From contig NZ_FPBC01000004.1 in the NCBI RefSeq assembly GCF_900116605.1, positions 186,001-250,000 of the forward strand: a stretch of DNA of 64,000 bases, in the 5' to 3' direction. A model generated the notes under the pieces. It searched no databases. It worked only from the letters and a program-made list of their open reading frames with translations, and was not told the DNA's origin. The position numbers and the translations under genes are program-made. Each line of letters begins with the position of its first letter. The stretch's first letter is position 1. Origin of the DNA: Pseudomonas marincola (GTDB lineage: Bacteria; Pseudomonadota; Gammaproteobacteria; Pseudomonadales; Pseudomonadaceae). Shown piece by piece: positions 47,039 to 55,732 of the stretch.

Positions 47039-48502
47039 TTATTCCTCCAATGGCAAACCGGCTGCCTGCTCAAGTAACTCGGGAGACAGGCTTTTGCTGG
47101 CGCGCGCGCCCAACAGCTTGAGGTTCTCGACCCGGCTGATGATATTGCCACGCCCCTCACAGAGCTTGTTGCGGGCGGCGCCATAGGCTTTGTCGAGTTG
47201 CTGCAAGCGTGAGCCCATTTCATCGAGGTCGACGATAAAGGCGTAGAACTTGTCGTAGAGTGCGCCCGCGCGCTCAGCAATTTCACGGGCGTTCTGGCTT
47301 TGCCGCTCCTGACGCCACAGACCGTCTGTTACGCGCAACGTCGCGAGCAATGTGGTCGGGCTGACCACCACGATATTTTGCTCGAACGCTTCCTGAAACA
47401 GCCCCGGATCAGCCTGCAGCGCCGCCGCAAATGCAGCTTCGATAGGGACAAACAGCAGCACAAAATCAAGGCTGTGCAGCCCTTCAAGGCGCTGGTAATC
47501 CTTCAGCGACAACCCCTTCAGGTGACTGCGCAACGACAACACATGCTGCTTGAGTGCTTGCTGGCGCGTTGCATCATCTTCAGCGGCCACATACTGTTGA
47601 TAAGCCGTGAGGCTGACTTTGGCATCGACCACCACCTGCCTGTCGCCTGGCAGATAGATCAACACGTCGGGCTGAAAGCGCTCGCCTTCGCTGCTGCGCA
47701 AGCTGACTTGGGTCTGGTACTCACGCCCCTTCTCAAGCCCGGCATGCTCAAGCACCCGCTCCAGAATCAGCTCACCCCAGTTGCCCTGAGTCTTCTGGCC
47801 CTGCAGGGCACGGGTCAGGTTAGTTGCCTCATCGCCCAGACGCTGATTGAGTTGCTGCAGGCGTTCAAGCTCCTTGCCCAGCGAGAAGCGCTCGCGGGCC
47901 TCTGTCTGGTAGCTTTCCTCGACGCGCTTCTCGAAAGCTTGTATGCGTTCCTTGAGCGGATCGAGTAATTGCCCGAGGTGCTGCTGGCTGGTTTCGGCGA
48001 AACGCTTTTCGCGCTCATCGAAAATCTTCCCGGCAAGCTCGGCAAACTGCGCACGGAGCTCGTCACGTGAACCCTGCAAGTCCTGCAAACGCTGCTGATG
48101 GCTGTCTTGCTGTTCACGCAACTCGGCGCTGAGCGCAGCCCGTTCGGCTCCCAGACGACGCAACTCGGCTTCCTGCTGCTCGCGCTGGGCTTGCCAGGAT
48201 TGCGCCGCCTCGCGGGCGACCTGCTGCTCATGCTGCAACAGTTCTGTTTCGCGACGGGTCGCCGCCAGCTCAGCTTGTTGGTCGGATTTGATCTCGCTGA
48301 TTTCAGCCAGCTCGTGGCGGGCGTCATCCAGTTGCGCCGTTAAGCCGGCTTGCGCCAGTTGCGCGCCGCCGAGTCGTTCCTGGAGCAATTCGGTTTCGGA
48401 GCGAAGCGCAACGATGCGCCGCTGGAACACCAGCGCCAGCCCGAGCATGGGAATCCCGGCAGCCGCGAGGCCGATCATTAAGGAAGGCAGATCGAAAGGC
48501 AT
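47039..48502 (-). CDS. rmuC: RmuC, DNA recombination/inversion-limiting protein
   Basis: 487 residues: an N-terminal membrane anchor (IGLAAAGIPMLGLALVF), a long coiled coil to about residue 200, and the RmuC nuclease-like core (GNWGELILERVLEHAGLEKG; FQPDVLIYLPGDRQVVVDAKVSL; FVPIEAAFAAAL). E. coli rmuC limits inversions at short repeats. The second ATG (48502) is chosen because GCGGAG lies 6 nt upstream; the first ATG sits immediately after that site. Confidence 0.94.
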   Translation of the reverse strand: MPFDLPSLMIGLAAAGIPMLGLALVFQRRIVALRSETELLQERLGGAQLAQAGLTAQLDDARHELAEISEIKSDQQAELAATRRETELLQHEQQVAREAAQSWQAQREQQEAELRRLGAERAALSAELREQQDSHQQRLQDLQGSRDELRAQFAELAGKIFDEREKRFAETSQQHLGQLLDPLKERIQAFEKRVEESYQTEARERFSLGKELERLQQLNQRLGDEATNLTRALQGQKTQGNWGELILERVLEHAGLEKGREYQTQVSLRSSEGERFQPDVLIYLPGDRQVVVDAKVSLTAYQQYVAAEDDATRQQALKQHVLSLRSHLKGLSLKDYQRLEGLHSLDFVLLFVPIEAAFAAALQADPGLFQEAFEQNIVVVSPTTLLATLRVTDGLWRQERQSQNAREIAERAGALYDKFYAFIVDLDEMGSRLQQLDKAYGAARNKLCEGRGNIISRVENLKLLGARASKSLSPELLEQAAGLPLEE

Positions 48503-48566
48503 GGGCATCTCCGCTTGAATATAACTGGAAGTATAACCAGTAGTTCAAGCGGACGTCAGTGCCTCA

Positions 48567-48974
48567 TTAAACCTCGTCGAGGAGTTTTTTGGCTTCTTGC
48601 GAACCGCGGGCTGCCGCCAGTTCCAGCCAATAGCGTGCGCGCTGTGGCTCATTGTGGCGTGGCTTCAAGTAGTAACGGCCCAACTCCAGCGGAGCATGGC
48701 TGTCTCCGGCACGCGCGGCGTGGCGCAACAACTCCATGCCCATGCGACGGTCACGCGGGTTGCCGCAATCGCGGCAAAGCATTTGCCCAAGACGGCTTTG
48801 CGCCAACACTTCCCCTTCACGGGCCGGCTGCTTGAGCAGTCGTCCAGCGAAGCGCTTAACACTTGGCGCATGGCCAAGGCGTGGGCTATCCAGCAACCAG
48901 ATCGCAACCCGGGTGGGCAACTTGGAGGAGGCATTGGAGGTATCAGCAGTGAGACGTGGCAGAACGCGAGGCAT
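48567..48974 (-). CDS. Sel1-repeat protein
   Basis: 135 residues, two to three Sel1-like units: AQSRLGQMLCRDCGNPRDRRMGMELLRHAARAGD-type and LELGRYYLKPRHNEPQRARYW, shown here by their core alanine/glycine spacing. A CRDC pair sits in the first. The first 40 residues are unrelated. Partner unknown. It ends 65 bp before rmuC. Confidence 0.75.
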   Translation of the reverse strand: MPRVLPRLTADTSNASSKLPTRVAIWLLDSPRLGHAPSVKRFAGRLLKQPAREGEVLAQSRLGQMLCRDCGNPRDRRMGMELLRHAARAGDSHAPLELGRYYLKPRHNEPQRARYWLELAAARGSQEAKKLLDEV

Positions 48975-49846
48975 GAGAAAACAGCGGTAGATGGAAAGGC
49001 GCGCAACTCTACTCCTTTTTTCTCAGAGGTAAACCCCTGCAAACAGCAATTTTTGCTCGGACCGGTAATGCCGCAAGACAATCCACAGAAGTTGTGGATA
49101 ACTCTGGGGGTAAGATGGGAGCAATGCCTCAAAGCGCTGATGCTACGGGGCCTGAGGTTAAACTGACGATTTTTTCACCAGAAAAAAAATTGATATTTTT
49201 CATTGACTTAAAAAATGTTTAAGCAGAATCAAGGATTTACGCGCGAGACTGAATCAAGCGTCATAAGGCGCATCTTCTATGTGCACAAGTCAATTTAAAA
49301 TAACTGTTTGATGCCCTTTTTCAGGGCATTTTCAGTCGCTTTATAACCGCGGCTCATTACACCGCCAATCGGCCACCTCGCTGAAATCCACAGCCCAAGC
49401 GCATCGCGTAAAAATCAATAAAAACTTTATTAGCCTTTAGTGCGACAACACGACGCGCACAACAATATGACAATTGCTCGTGCGGCCAACCGAAAATGCC
49501 TGACGGGTAAAAAATCTTCCGGCTTTAAAAGCGCTATTGGCCCGTCGATTGCTGGCGATTGATTGCCACTATTTCTTCCCTCAGCGTGCACTCTCCGCGC
49601 AGTTAAACCGCCCGCTGCTTAATTGCCGATGCCACTGATGTGGATAACTCCCGGCTAATTGAGGGTGGCAGTGCTGAGGCCTGTGGCGCAGACGCCCCGC
49701 TCTGCCCAGAATCACAGCCCGTCGATTGGCACGTATCCCTACATGCGGTAACGTCCACGGCACATTCAGCGCTCGGCTAAACTTGCAGCCATCTGCTGAT
49801 CGCTAAGGCCGTGCAAAGGACGCAAAGCCCTGATGGAACAATTGTT
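48975..49846. other. Long non-coding region with DnaA-box-like motifs
   Basis: About 870 bp between divergent genes with no credible reading frame. It holds an inverted DnaA-box-like pair (49079-49101), a lone perfect DnaA box TGTGGATAA at 49639-49647, an AT-rich segment (49170-49300) and a terminator-like hairpin (49311-49332) that could end a small RNA. Promoters for both flanking genes must also lie here but none stands out. Confidence 0.6.
49311..49332 (+). terminator. Terminator-like hairpin in the long intergenic region
   Basis: Stem ATGCCCT / AGGGCAT with a TTTTC loop, then TTTT on the plus strand. No annotated gene ends here, so it could end a small transcript starting in the AT-rich DNA near 49190-49210, where TTGATA and TTGACT boxes occur. 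Confidence 0.5.
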
Positions 49847-52462
49847 GTGAAAATTCGGCGACTTGGGCACAGCCTCATCGGCCTGCTGGTTTTGCTGATC
49901 GTGCTCGCTGTCCTGGCCTACATAAATACCCAGCGCGTGCTGCAAAGCCAGGGCATCGACGACATTGACTGGCAGGGACTGCAGGTATCGCTGCAAGGCG
50001 TCCATGTCGGGCAACTGAGCCTCAGGCAACACGGCAGCGAGGGTGCAGCCTTGCAGTTGGAACTCGGCGAGGTGGATTTGCTGTGGCGGCAATTCAGCAC
50101 CCTGCCGCCGTTCTGGCAACATGTACATATTGGCCAGGCCACTGTTGACTGGCAGCCAGGCACCGCGCAGGAAACCACTCAAACCACTGCCGAAAGCGTC
50201 CTCAACCAGCTGAGTGAGATTGCCGGGATGTTGCCCCTCACCGGCCAAATCGACAACCTGCGCGCCACACTGCCCTGCGCCAGCGGCCGCTGCACCTTGC
50301 TCGGCTCTGCAACGCTGAACAAACTGGCAAGCTCGCCCGCCAAGCTGCAAGTGCAGCTCGACCTGCGTGAACAGCAACAACGCATTGCTTTGTCCAGCGA
50401 GCTGGAAATTAGCCCGCAAACCCTGCAACTCCAGCTTGGCGTATTGGTAGACGATCAGCCGCAGCTGGGTCTGCACTTTACTGCGCATAATGCAGCCGAC
50501 GGCCTTGCGCTGAGCGGCAATCTGGCAGCGCCCGATCTCAATCAGGCAACCACTTTACAACGCTGGCTCAGCCATTGGGTATTGCCGGCGAACACGGCAT
50601 TGCCACAAGCACCCGGCGCGGCATCGCTGGCGGCCAATTGGGATTTGCACGCACCCAGCCTTGATCAGCTGATCAGCGCAACGGGCACTGTCGATGTACA
50701 AGCCAACCTGCCCGAGCCCTGGCCTGTGCCGGGGATCGGCCAGTTGCAAGGCATGCTGGTGTTGGCGGCAGACAGCAATGAACAAGGCTGGCTGATCAAG
50801 CGACTGGAGGCCGACCTTGGCCTTAAATACCTGCCGGCGGATCTACTCGCCAAGCTGCCTGCCGAGCTACAGGTCGAGGCTTTGCAGTTGCGCGTCCAAC
50901 CTACAACGGCTGCGGCCAATCCAGCGCCCACACTGGCGGGTCGCTCACTGCCGCTGACACTCGATTTAGTCAGCAAGGGAGCCAGCAATATCAGCCTGCA
51001 AGGCAATCTTGCGCTCGCCAACTCCCTGCCATGGGCACTGCAACTGACCGACGCCACCCTGACTGCCGACACCCCGCGCCTTGAATACACGGGCTACAAA
51101 CTGAGCACGCCAAAAGCGCAGCTGCAGCTGGATGCTTACGCCGATGCAGAGGCCATCGAGTTGAGTATCAAGAAAAACTCGACGCTAAAGTTGAGCCAGT
51201 TAAGTGGCGCAGGCGTAAAACTGAGCAACCTCGAAGCCAGCACCAGCGGCCTTGAATTCAGCGCAAGCACCCCTTCTATAGCCGATAGCTGGCAAATGGA
51301 CGGCGCGCTCAAACTTTCTAGCAAACGCCTTCAACATGAACAGTTGCACAGCCTGGGCTGGGATTGGCAGGGCTCTATAAAAGGTGCCGGCCATGCCGGT
51401 GACACGCCATTGCAGTTGAACCTTGATGGCAAGCTCAGCGCCGATAGCGGCCTGCAACTGCCGGCAAAAATCAGCTACGCCAGCAACGGCCTGACAATTG
51501 AGGCCGAACTTGCTGAGCTGTTTTTGCGCGCCGGCAACCCTCTGGCCAAGACTCTGAAAAGCTGGCCCACCTTATTGGATCTCAATCAGGGCAAACTCAA
51601 GGCTGATGCGACGCTCAACCTGCCAGCCGGCAATGGCAAGCTGAAACTGGAAGCCAACATCACTGGCAAGGGCGTTGGCGGGATTTATGATCGAACTGAG
51701 ATCAGCGGGATCGATGGCAATGTGCGCCTGCAACTCGACGGCCAGAACCTGCACACCGATATCAAAACGCTAAAAATCGAGGAAGCCAATCCGGGGATTC
51801 CAGTCGGGCCGATCCAGCTACGCGGCAGCTACAACACGAAACTCAACACGCTGGACGCTGGCCTGCTCAAATTGAATCTTGCACAGGCTGGCTTGCTTGG
51901 TGGCAACGTCAACATGGCCGCCGGCCAATGGGACATGAGCCAAAACCAGTGGCGGTTCCCGGTTAATGTGACGGGGCTGCAGTTACAAACCCTGTTCGCC
52001 CTGTACCCCGCAGAAGGGCTTTCTGGCAGCGGGCTGATTGACGGCTACCTGCCGATGATCGCGACTCGCCAAGGCGTGCATATCGACAAAGGCGAAATAC
52101 ACGCACGTGCGCCAGGCGGTCGCCTGCGCTTCAACAATGACAAGATCAAGGCGCTGGGCCAGAGCAATCCGGCGATGCAGTTGGTGGCGCAATCACTGGA
52201 GGATTTTCACTACACCACGCTTAACAGCGACGTTGGCTACAGCGAGCAAGGCAAACTGCAATTAGGCTTGCGCCTGGAAGGGCAAAATCCGGCAATAGAG
52301 AACGGTCGCCCCATCCACTTCAACATAAATCTGGAAGAAAACATCCCCACCTTGTTGGCCAGCTTGCAGCTGAGCGATAAAGTGAGTGAGATTATTCAGC
52401 GGCGGGTGCAAAAATTCATCCTGGAGCGCAACAATAAATCCACCTCGCCCAAAACCCCATAA
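49847..52462 (+). CDS. ydbH: YdbH family AsmA-like intermembrane lipid-transport protein
   Basis: An 871-residue protein with one N-terminal membrane helix (SLIGLLVLLIVLAVLAYI) and a long beta-rich periplasmic body, the layout of AsmA-like bridges (YhdP, TamB, YdbH) that carry phospholipids to the outer membrane. The C-terminal part has VHIDKGEIHARAPGGRLRF and LGLRLEGQNP typical of YdbH (dicarboxylate-transport domain label). It is followed by YnbE and YdbL, the E. coli order. The start is a GTG at 49847 just before the membrane helix; longer in-frame starts exist. Confidence 0.9.
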   Translation: MKIRRLGHSLIGLLVLLIVLAVLAYINTQRVLQSQGIDDIDWQGLQVSLQGVHVGQLSLRQHGSEGAALQLELGEVDLLWRQFSTLPPFWQHVHIGQATVDWQPGTAQETTQTTAESVLNQLSEIAGMLPLTGQIDNLRATLPCASGRCTLLGSATLNKLASSPAKLQVQLDLREQQQRIALSSELEISPQTLQLQLGVLVDDQPQLGLHFTAHNAADGLALSGNLAAPDLNQATTLQRWLSHWVLPANTALPQAPGAASLAANWDLHAPSLDQLISATGTVDVQANLPEPWPVPGIGQLQGMLVLAADSNEQGWLIKRLEADLGLKYLPADLLAKLPAELQVEALQLRVQPTTAAANPAPTLAGRSLPLTLDLVSKGASNISLQGNLALANSLPWALQLTDATLTADTPRLEYTGYKLSTPKAQLQLDAYADAEAIELSIKKNSTLKLSQLSGAGVKLSNLEASTSGLEFSASTPSIADSWQMDGALKLSSKRLQHEQLHSLGWDWQGSIKGAGHAGDTPLQLNLDGKLSADSGLQLPAKISYASNGLTIEAELAELFLRAGNPLAKTLKSWPTLLDLNQGKLKADATLNLPAGNGKLKLEANITGKGVGGIYDRTEISGIDGNVRLQLDGQNLHTDIKTLKIEEANPGIPVGPIQLRGSYNTKLNTLDAGLLKLNLAQAGLLGGNVNMAAGQWDMSQNQWRFPVNVTGLQLQTLFALYPAEGLSGSGLIDGYLPMIATRQGVHIDKGEIHARAPGGRLRFNNDKIKALGQSNPAMQLVAQSLEDFHYTTLNSDVGYSEQGKLQLGLRLEGQNPAIENGRPIHFNINLEENIPTLLASLQLSDKVSEIIQRRVQKFILERNNKSTSPKTP

Positions 52463-52475
52463 GGGAGTACGCACT

Positions 52476-52667
52476 ATGCGCATCAACTACGCACTCGCTG
52501 CGGTGTTGCTAGCTTTACTGAGCACAGCCTGTACCCCAACGGTGCAACTGGCGGTGCCGAACGAGCCGATCAATATCAATCTCAACGTCAAGATCGAACA
52601 CGAGATCTACATCAAAGTTGATAAAGCGCTGGACAGCATGTTCAGTGAATCAAGCGGACTGTTTTGA
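52476..52667 (+). CDS. ynbE: YnbE-like outer-membrane lipoprotein
   Basis: 63 residues with lipobox LSTAC (Cys18) and the YnbE core TPTVQLAVPNEPININLNV, IEHEIYIKV. In E. coli YnbE pairs with the YdbH C-terminus to complete the bridge at the outer membrane. AAGGGAG precedes the ATG. Lies 13 bp after ydbH. Confidence 0.9.
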   Translation: MRINYALAAVLLALLSTACTPTVQLAVPNEPININLNVKIEHEIYIKVDKALDSMFSESSGLF

Positions 52668-52678
52668 GGAGCCACACC

Positions 52679-53023
52679 ATGACCCTGCCTAAACGAATTG
52701 CCAGCCTGATGCTGTTACTCAGTTTGAGCTTGCCGGCCCTTGCCATGAACCTCAACGAAGCCATGTCCGAACTGGGCAGCGCCAAAGCCAATGGCTTGGT
52801 CGGTGAAATGCCCAATGGCTACCTCGGCGTGGTCAAGTCTGCTGGCGAGGCAGACGCGATCACCAAGTTGATCAACCAGGCGCGGGCCAACGAATACCAG
52901 AAGCTGGCTCAGCAGAATGGCATTCAGAAGACCGATGTCGAGGCGATTGCCGGTAAAAAGGCCATCGAGAAGACCCCGGCAGGCCAGTACATCCAGCTAA
53001 ACGGGAAGTGGATCAAGAAATAA
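52679..53023 (+). CDS. ydbL: YdbL family periplasmic protein (DUF1318)
   Basis: 114 residues with a signal peptide (MTLPKRIASLMLLLSLSLPA, cut after LA). YdbL/DUF1318 signatures: LGVVKSAGEADAITKLINQ, ARANEYQKLAQQNG and the ending YIQLNGKWIKK. In E. coli it modulates the YdbH-YnbE complex. GAGGAG lies upstream of the ATG at 52679. Third gene of the operon. Confidence 0.9.
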   Translation: MTLPKRIASLMLLLSLSLPALAMNLNEAMSELGSAKANGLVGEMPNGYLGVVKSAGEADAITKLINQARANEYQKLAQQNGIQKTDVEAIAGKKAIEKTPAGQYIQLNGKWIKK

Positions 53024-53203
53024 CTGTGGCAGGCGCACCGGCTTCAGGCCGCTGCTTGCCCAGTAACCAAGCACCTCTATACTCAGCGTTCCTGCAGAAT
53101 TGATTGTGCCTGCTTAACTTAGCCCTGATGGGGCCGATATACATACTAAGGATCAGTATTGGTTGACGCGCACGCTGTAGTTTCTGAATTGACAGGAAGC
53201 GGT

Positions 53204-55648
53204 ATGAGTCCAGAAAGCCCAAAAGAAAAACAACACTTACTGTCACTGATCTGGCCCTTTATCGGCATTGCCCTGTTCCAGGCCCTGCTGCTGCTCATCA
53301 GTCTGAATGTGTTGTCTTCGGTCCGCGCCTACGTCAATGGTGAAAGCCTCTGGTCCAAAGGCTACAAGGATGCAATCTTCTTTCTGGGCTTGTACGTCGA
53401 TAAGCCGGATGAGATCTACCTCAAGCAATACCAGCAGGCCATTGCTTCCCCGCTGAACTTCCAACACGCCAAGAGCGCACTCGAAAGCCCGGTTTTTGAT
53501 CCGCATGCCGCTCAAAGAAGCCTGGTTGCTGGCGGAATCGACCCGCAAGATGCCCCTGGCATGGTGACCCTGTACCGCAATTTCAGCCGATTCGGTTTCA
53601 TGAGCAGCTCCATTACTATCTGGAATGAGGCTGATGCGTTCCTGGTCCAGATTGAGCAGCTGGCGAGCACGATCGAACAAACAGTTGCAAGCGGTCAGGT
53701 AAATGATCAGCAGATAGCCAACTGGAAAGCCCAGATATACAAGCTCAACCGCAACGCGACCCCGCTCACTGAACAGTTCAGCGTTGAGCTGGGGAGAAGC
53801 TCGCGTGCACTCAATGGCGTTCTAGTCTGGCTCAACGTGGGCATTGCTGCTGCATTGATTCTGCTGGCCTTATCCCGCACCGCAAAGCTCATGCGCCAAC
53901 GCAGCGAATTTGAAGACGCACTGGCAACGGAGAAAGAGCGGGTGCAAATCACTCTGGCGTCTATTGGTGATGCGGTTCTGACCATCGACGATGCCGGCAA
54001 AATTGACTACATGAACCCGGCTGCCGAGCAGCTTACCGGCTGGCGCGGAGCGAACGCCTCGGGTCTGGCACTGGACAAACTGCTACCCGATGCCGGAACG
54101 CAGTCAGTCGCACCGGCGACCGCGATCCTTGAGCAGATGTCATCAGACAACAACGAGTCCACTGCACATAAACTCATGCGTGCCGATGGCAGTGCCGTGG
54201 TGGTCACGCTTATGGCAGCGCCGATCCGTAATCAGGACAAAATCAGCGGCATGGTGCTGGTTTTGCACGACATGACCCGCGAGCATCAGTACATCGCCAA
54301 TCTCTCATGGCAGGCTAGCCATGATGCCCTCACCGGCCTGTTGAACCGCCGCGAGTTTGATCGCCGGCTGTCGCGCAGCCTCGAAAATCTGCAACAACAG
54401 CAGAGCGAGCACGCGTTGATGTACCTCGACCTCGATCAATTCAAAATCATCAACGACACCTGCGGCCATGCGGCTGGCGACCAGTTACTGCGCCAGGTTT
54501 GTACGGCGCTGCAAAGCTGCCTGCGTGAAAACGATACGTTGGCCCGCCTCGGCGGCGATGAATTTGGTGTACTGCTGGAAAACTGTCCGGCGGATATCTC
54601 CACAAAGCTGGCCGAACAATTACGCCTGGCTGTGCAGGCGTTGCGCTTTAGCTGGAATGGCCGCAGTTTCAATGTGAGCGCCAGCATTGGCCTGGTCACG
54701 TTGGGTCAGAGCCAAGTCACACTTGAGGAGTCCCTTCGTGCGGCGGATGTCGCCTGCTACATGGCCAAGGATAAAGGCCGCAACCGCGTGCAGTTGTATC
54801 ATCCGGAAAATACCGAGCTGTCGTTGCGCTTCGGTGAAATGGCCTGGGCACAGCGTATTCATCAAGCCCTTAAAGAGCATCGCTTTGAGCTCTACGCCCA
54901 GGAAATCATGCCCGCGCAGAAGGACCTCGACAGCGGTATTCACATCGAGTTGCTGCTGCGCCTGCGTGACGAAGACAATCAACTGGTCGCGCCCGGCCAC
55001 TTCATGCCTGCCGCCGAGCGTTACGGGCTGATGCCAATGCTCGACCATTGGGTGGTGGAAAATGCCCTGGGCATTATTATCGAGCGCAAAAATGCCGGGC
55101 TGGAGCCGATACAAACCTGTGCAATCAACCTCTCGGGCAGCACCATCGGCGACCCCGAATTCCTCGCATTCCTGCGCCAGCAACTCAAACGATCCGGCAT
55201 TGATCCGCGGCAAATCTGCTTTGAAATCACCGAAACCAGCGCCATTGCCAACCTCACAGACGCCATGCACTTCATCAAAGAACTGCAGGTGCTGGGCTGC
55301 AAATTCTCGCTGGATGACTTTGGCGTCGGCATGTCTTCATTCGCCTACCTGAAGAACCTGCCGGTCGACTATCTGAAAATCGATGGCGGCTTCGTCAAAG
55401 ACATGCTCAGCGATCCGATTGACCGGGCGATGGTCGAGATGATCAACCGAATCGCCCAGGTGATGGGCAAGGCAACCATTGCCGAATTCGTCGAGAACGA
55501 GCAGATCCGCCAAGAGCTTGAAGATATCGGTGTCGACTACGTACAGGGCTACGGCATCGCCAAACCCCACCCGTTCAACAAGGAAAGTACGCTTGTCAGT
55601 GGTGTTGCCTTTGCAAATCGCAAACGCACTGTTCAGCCGAGCCATTGA
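53204..55648 (+). CDS. Membrane PAS-GGDEF-EAL c-di-GMP protein (RbdA-like)
   Basis: An 814-residue protein: membrane helix 1 (about 15-38), a periplasmic domain of about 170 residues, helix 2 (about 208-228), PAS (about 255-375), GGDEF (about 385-545) and EAL (about 560-800). The cyclase motif LGGDEFG is intact, with an inhibitory RxxD site (REND) five residues upstream. The EAL signature reads ELL (HIELLLRLRD), although IEITET-type, DDFGVGMSS and KIDGGFV are kept. Size and layout match P. aeruginosa RbdA. Start ATG at 53204 with GGAAG upstream. Confidence 0.88.
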   Translation: MSPESPKEKQHLLSLIWPFIGIALFQALLLLISLNVLSSVRAYVNGESLWSKGYKDAIFFLGLYVDKPDEIYLKQYQQAIASPLNFQHAKSALESPVFDPHAAQRSLVAGGIDPQDAPGMVTLYRNFSRFGFMSSSITIWNEADAFLVQIEQLASTIEQTVASGQVNDQQIANWKAQIYKLNRNATPLTEQFSVELGRSSRALNGVLVWLNVGIAAALILLALSRTAKLMRQRSEFEDALATEKERVQITLASIGDAVLTIDDAGKIDYMNPAAEQLTGWRGANASGLALDKLLPDAGTQSVAPATAILEQMSSDNNESTAHKLMRADGSAVVVTLMAAPIRNQDKISGMVLVLHDMTREHQYIANLSWQASHDALTGLLNRREFDRRLSRSLENLQQQQSEHALMYLDLDQFKIINDTCGHAAGDQLLRQVCTALQSCLRENDTLARLGGDEFGVLLENCPADISTKLAEQLRLAVQALRFSWNGRSFNVSASIGLVTLGQSQVTLEESLRAADVACYMAKDKGRNRVQLYHPENTELSLRFGEMAWAQRIHQALKEHRFELYAQEIMPAQKDLDSGIHIELLLRLRDEDNQLVAPGHFMPAAERYGLMPMLDHWVVENALGIIIERKNAGLEPIQTCAINLSGSTIGDPEFLAFLRQQLKRSGIDPRQICFEITETSAIANLTDAMHFIKELQVLGCKFSLDDFGVGMSSFAYLKNLPVDYLKIDGGFVKDMLSDPIDRAMVEMINRIAQVMGKATIAEFVENEQIRQELEDIGVDYVQGYGIAKPHPFNKESTLVSGVAFANRKRTVQPSH

Positions 55649-55732
55649 AGGCGTGCGGCTCGCCATCAGTTGCATTCAAATAAGCAGTAAACGCCGAAAG
55701 TGGTCTTTGCCCAACTGCGACCAACTCTGTTT

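Noticed and set aside
49581..49763. 60-codon minus-strand frame in the long intergenic gap
   Set aside because: Arg/His-rich, no ribosome site and no recognisable fold.
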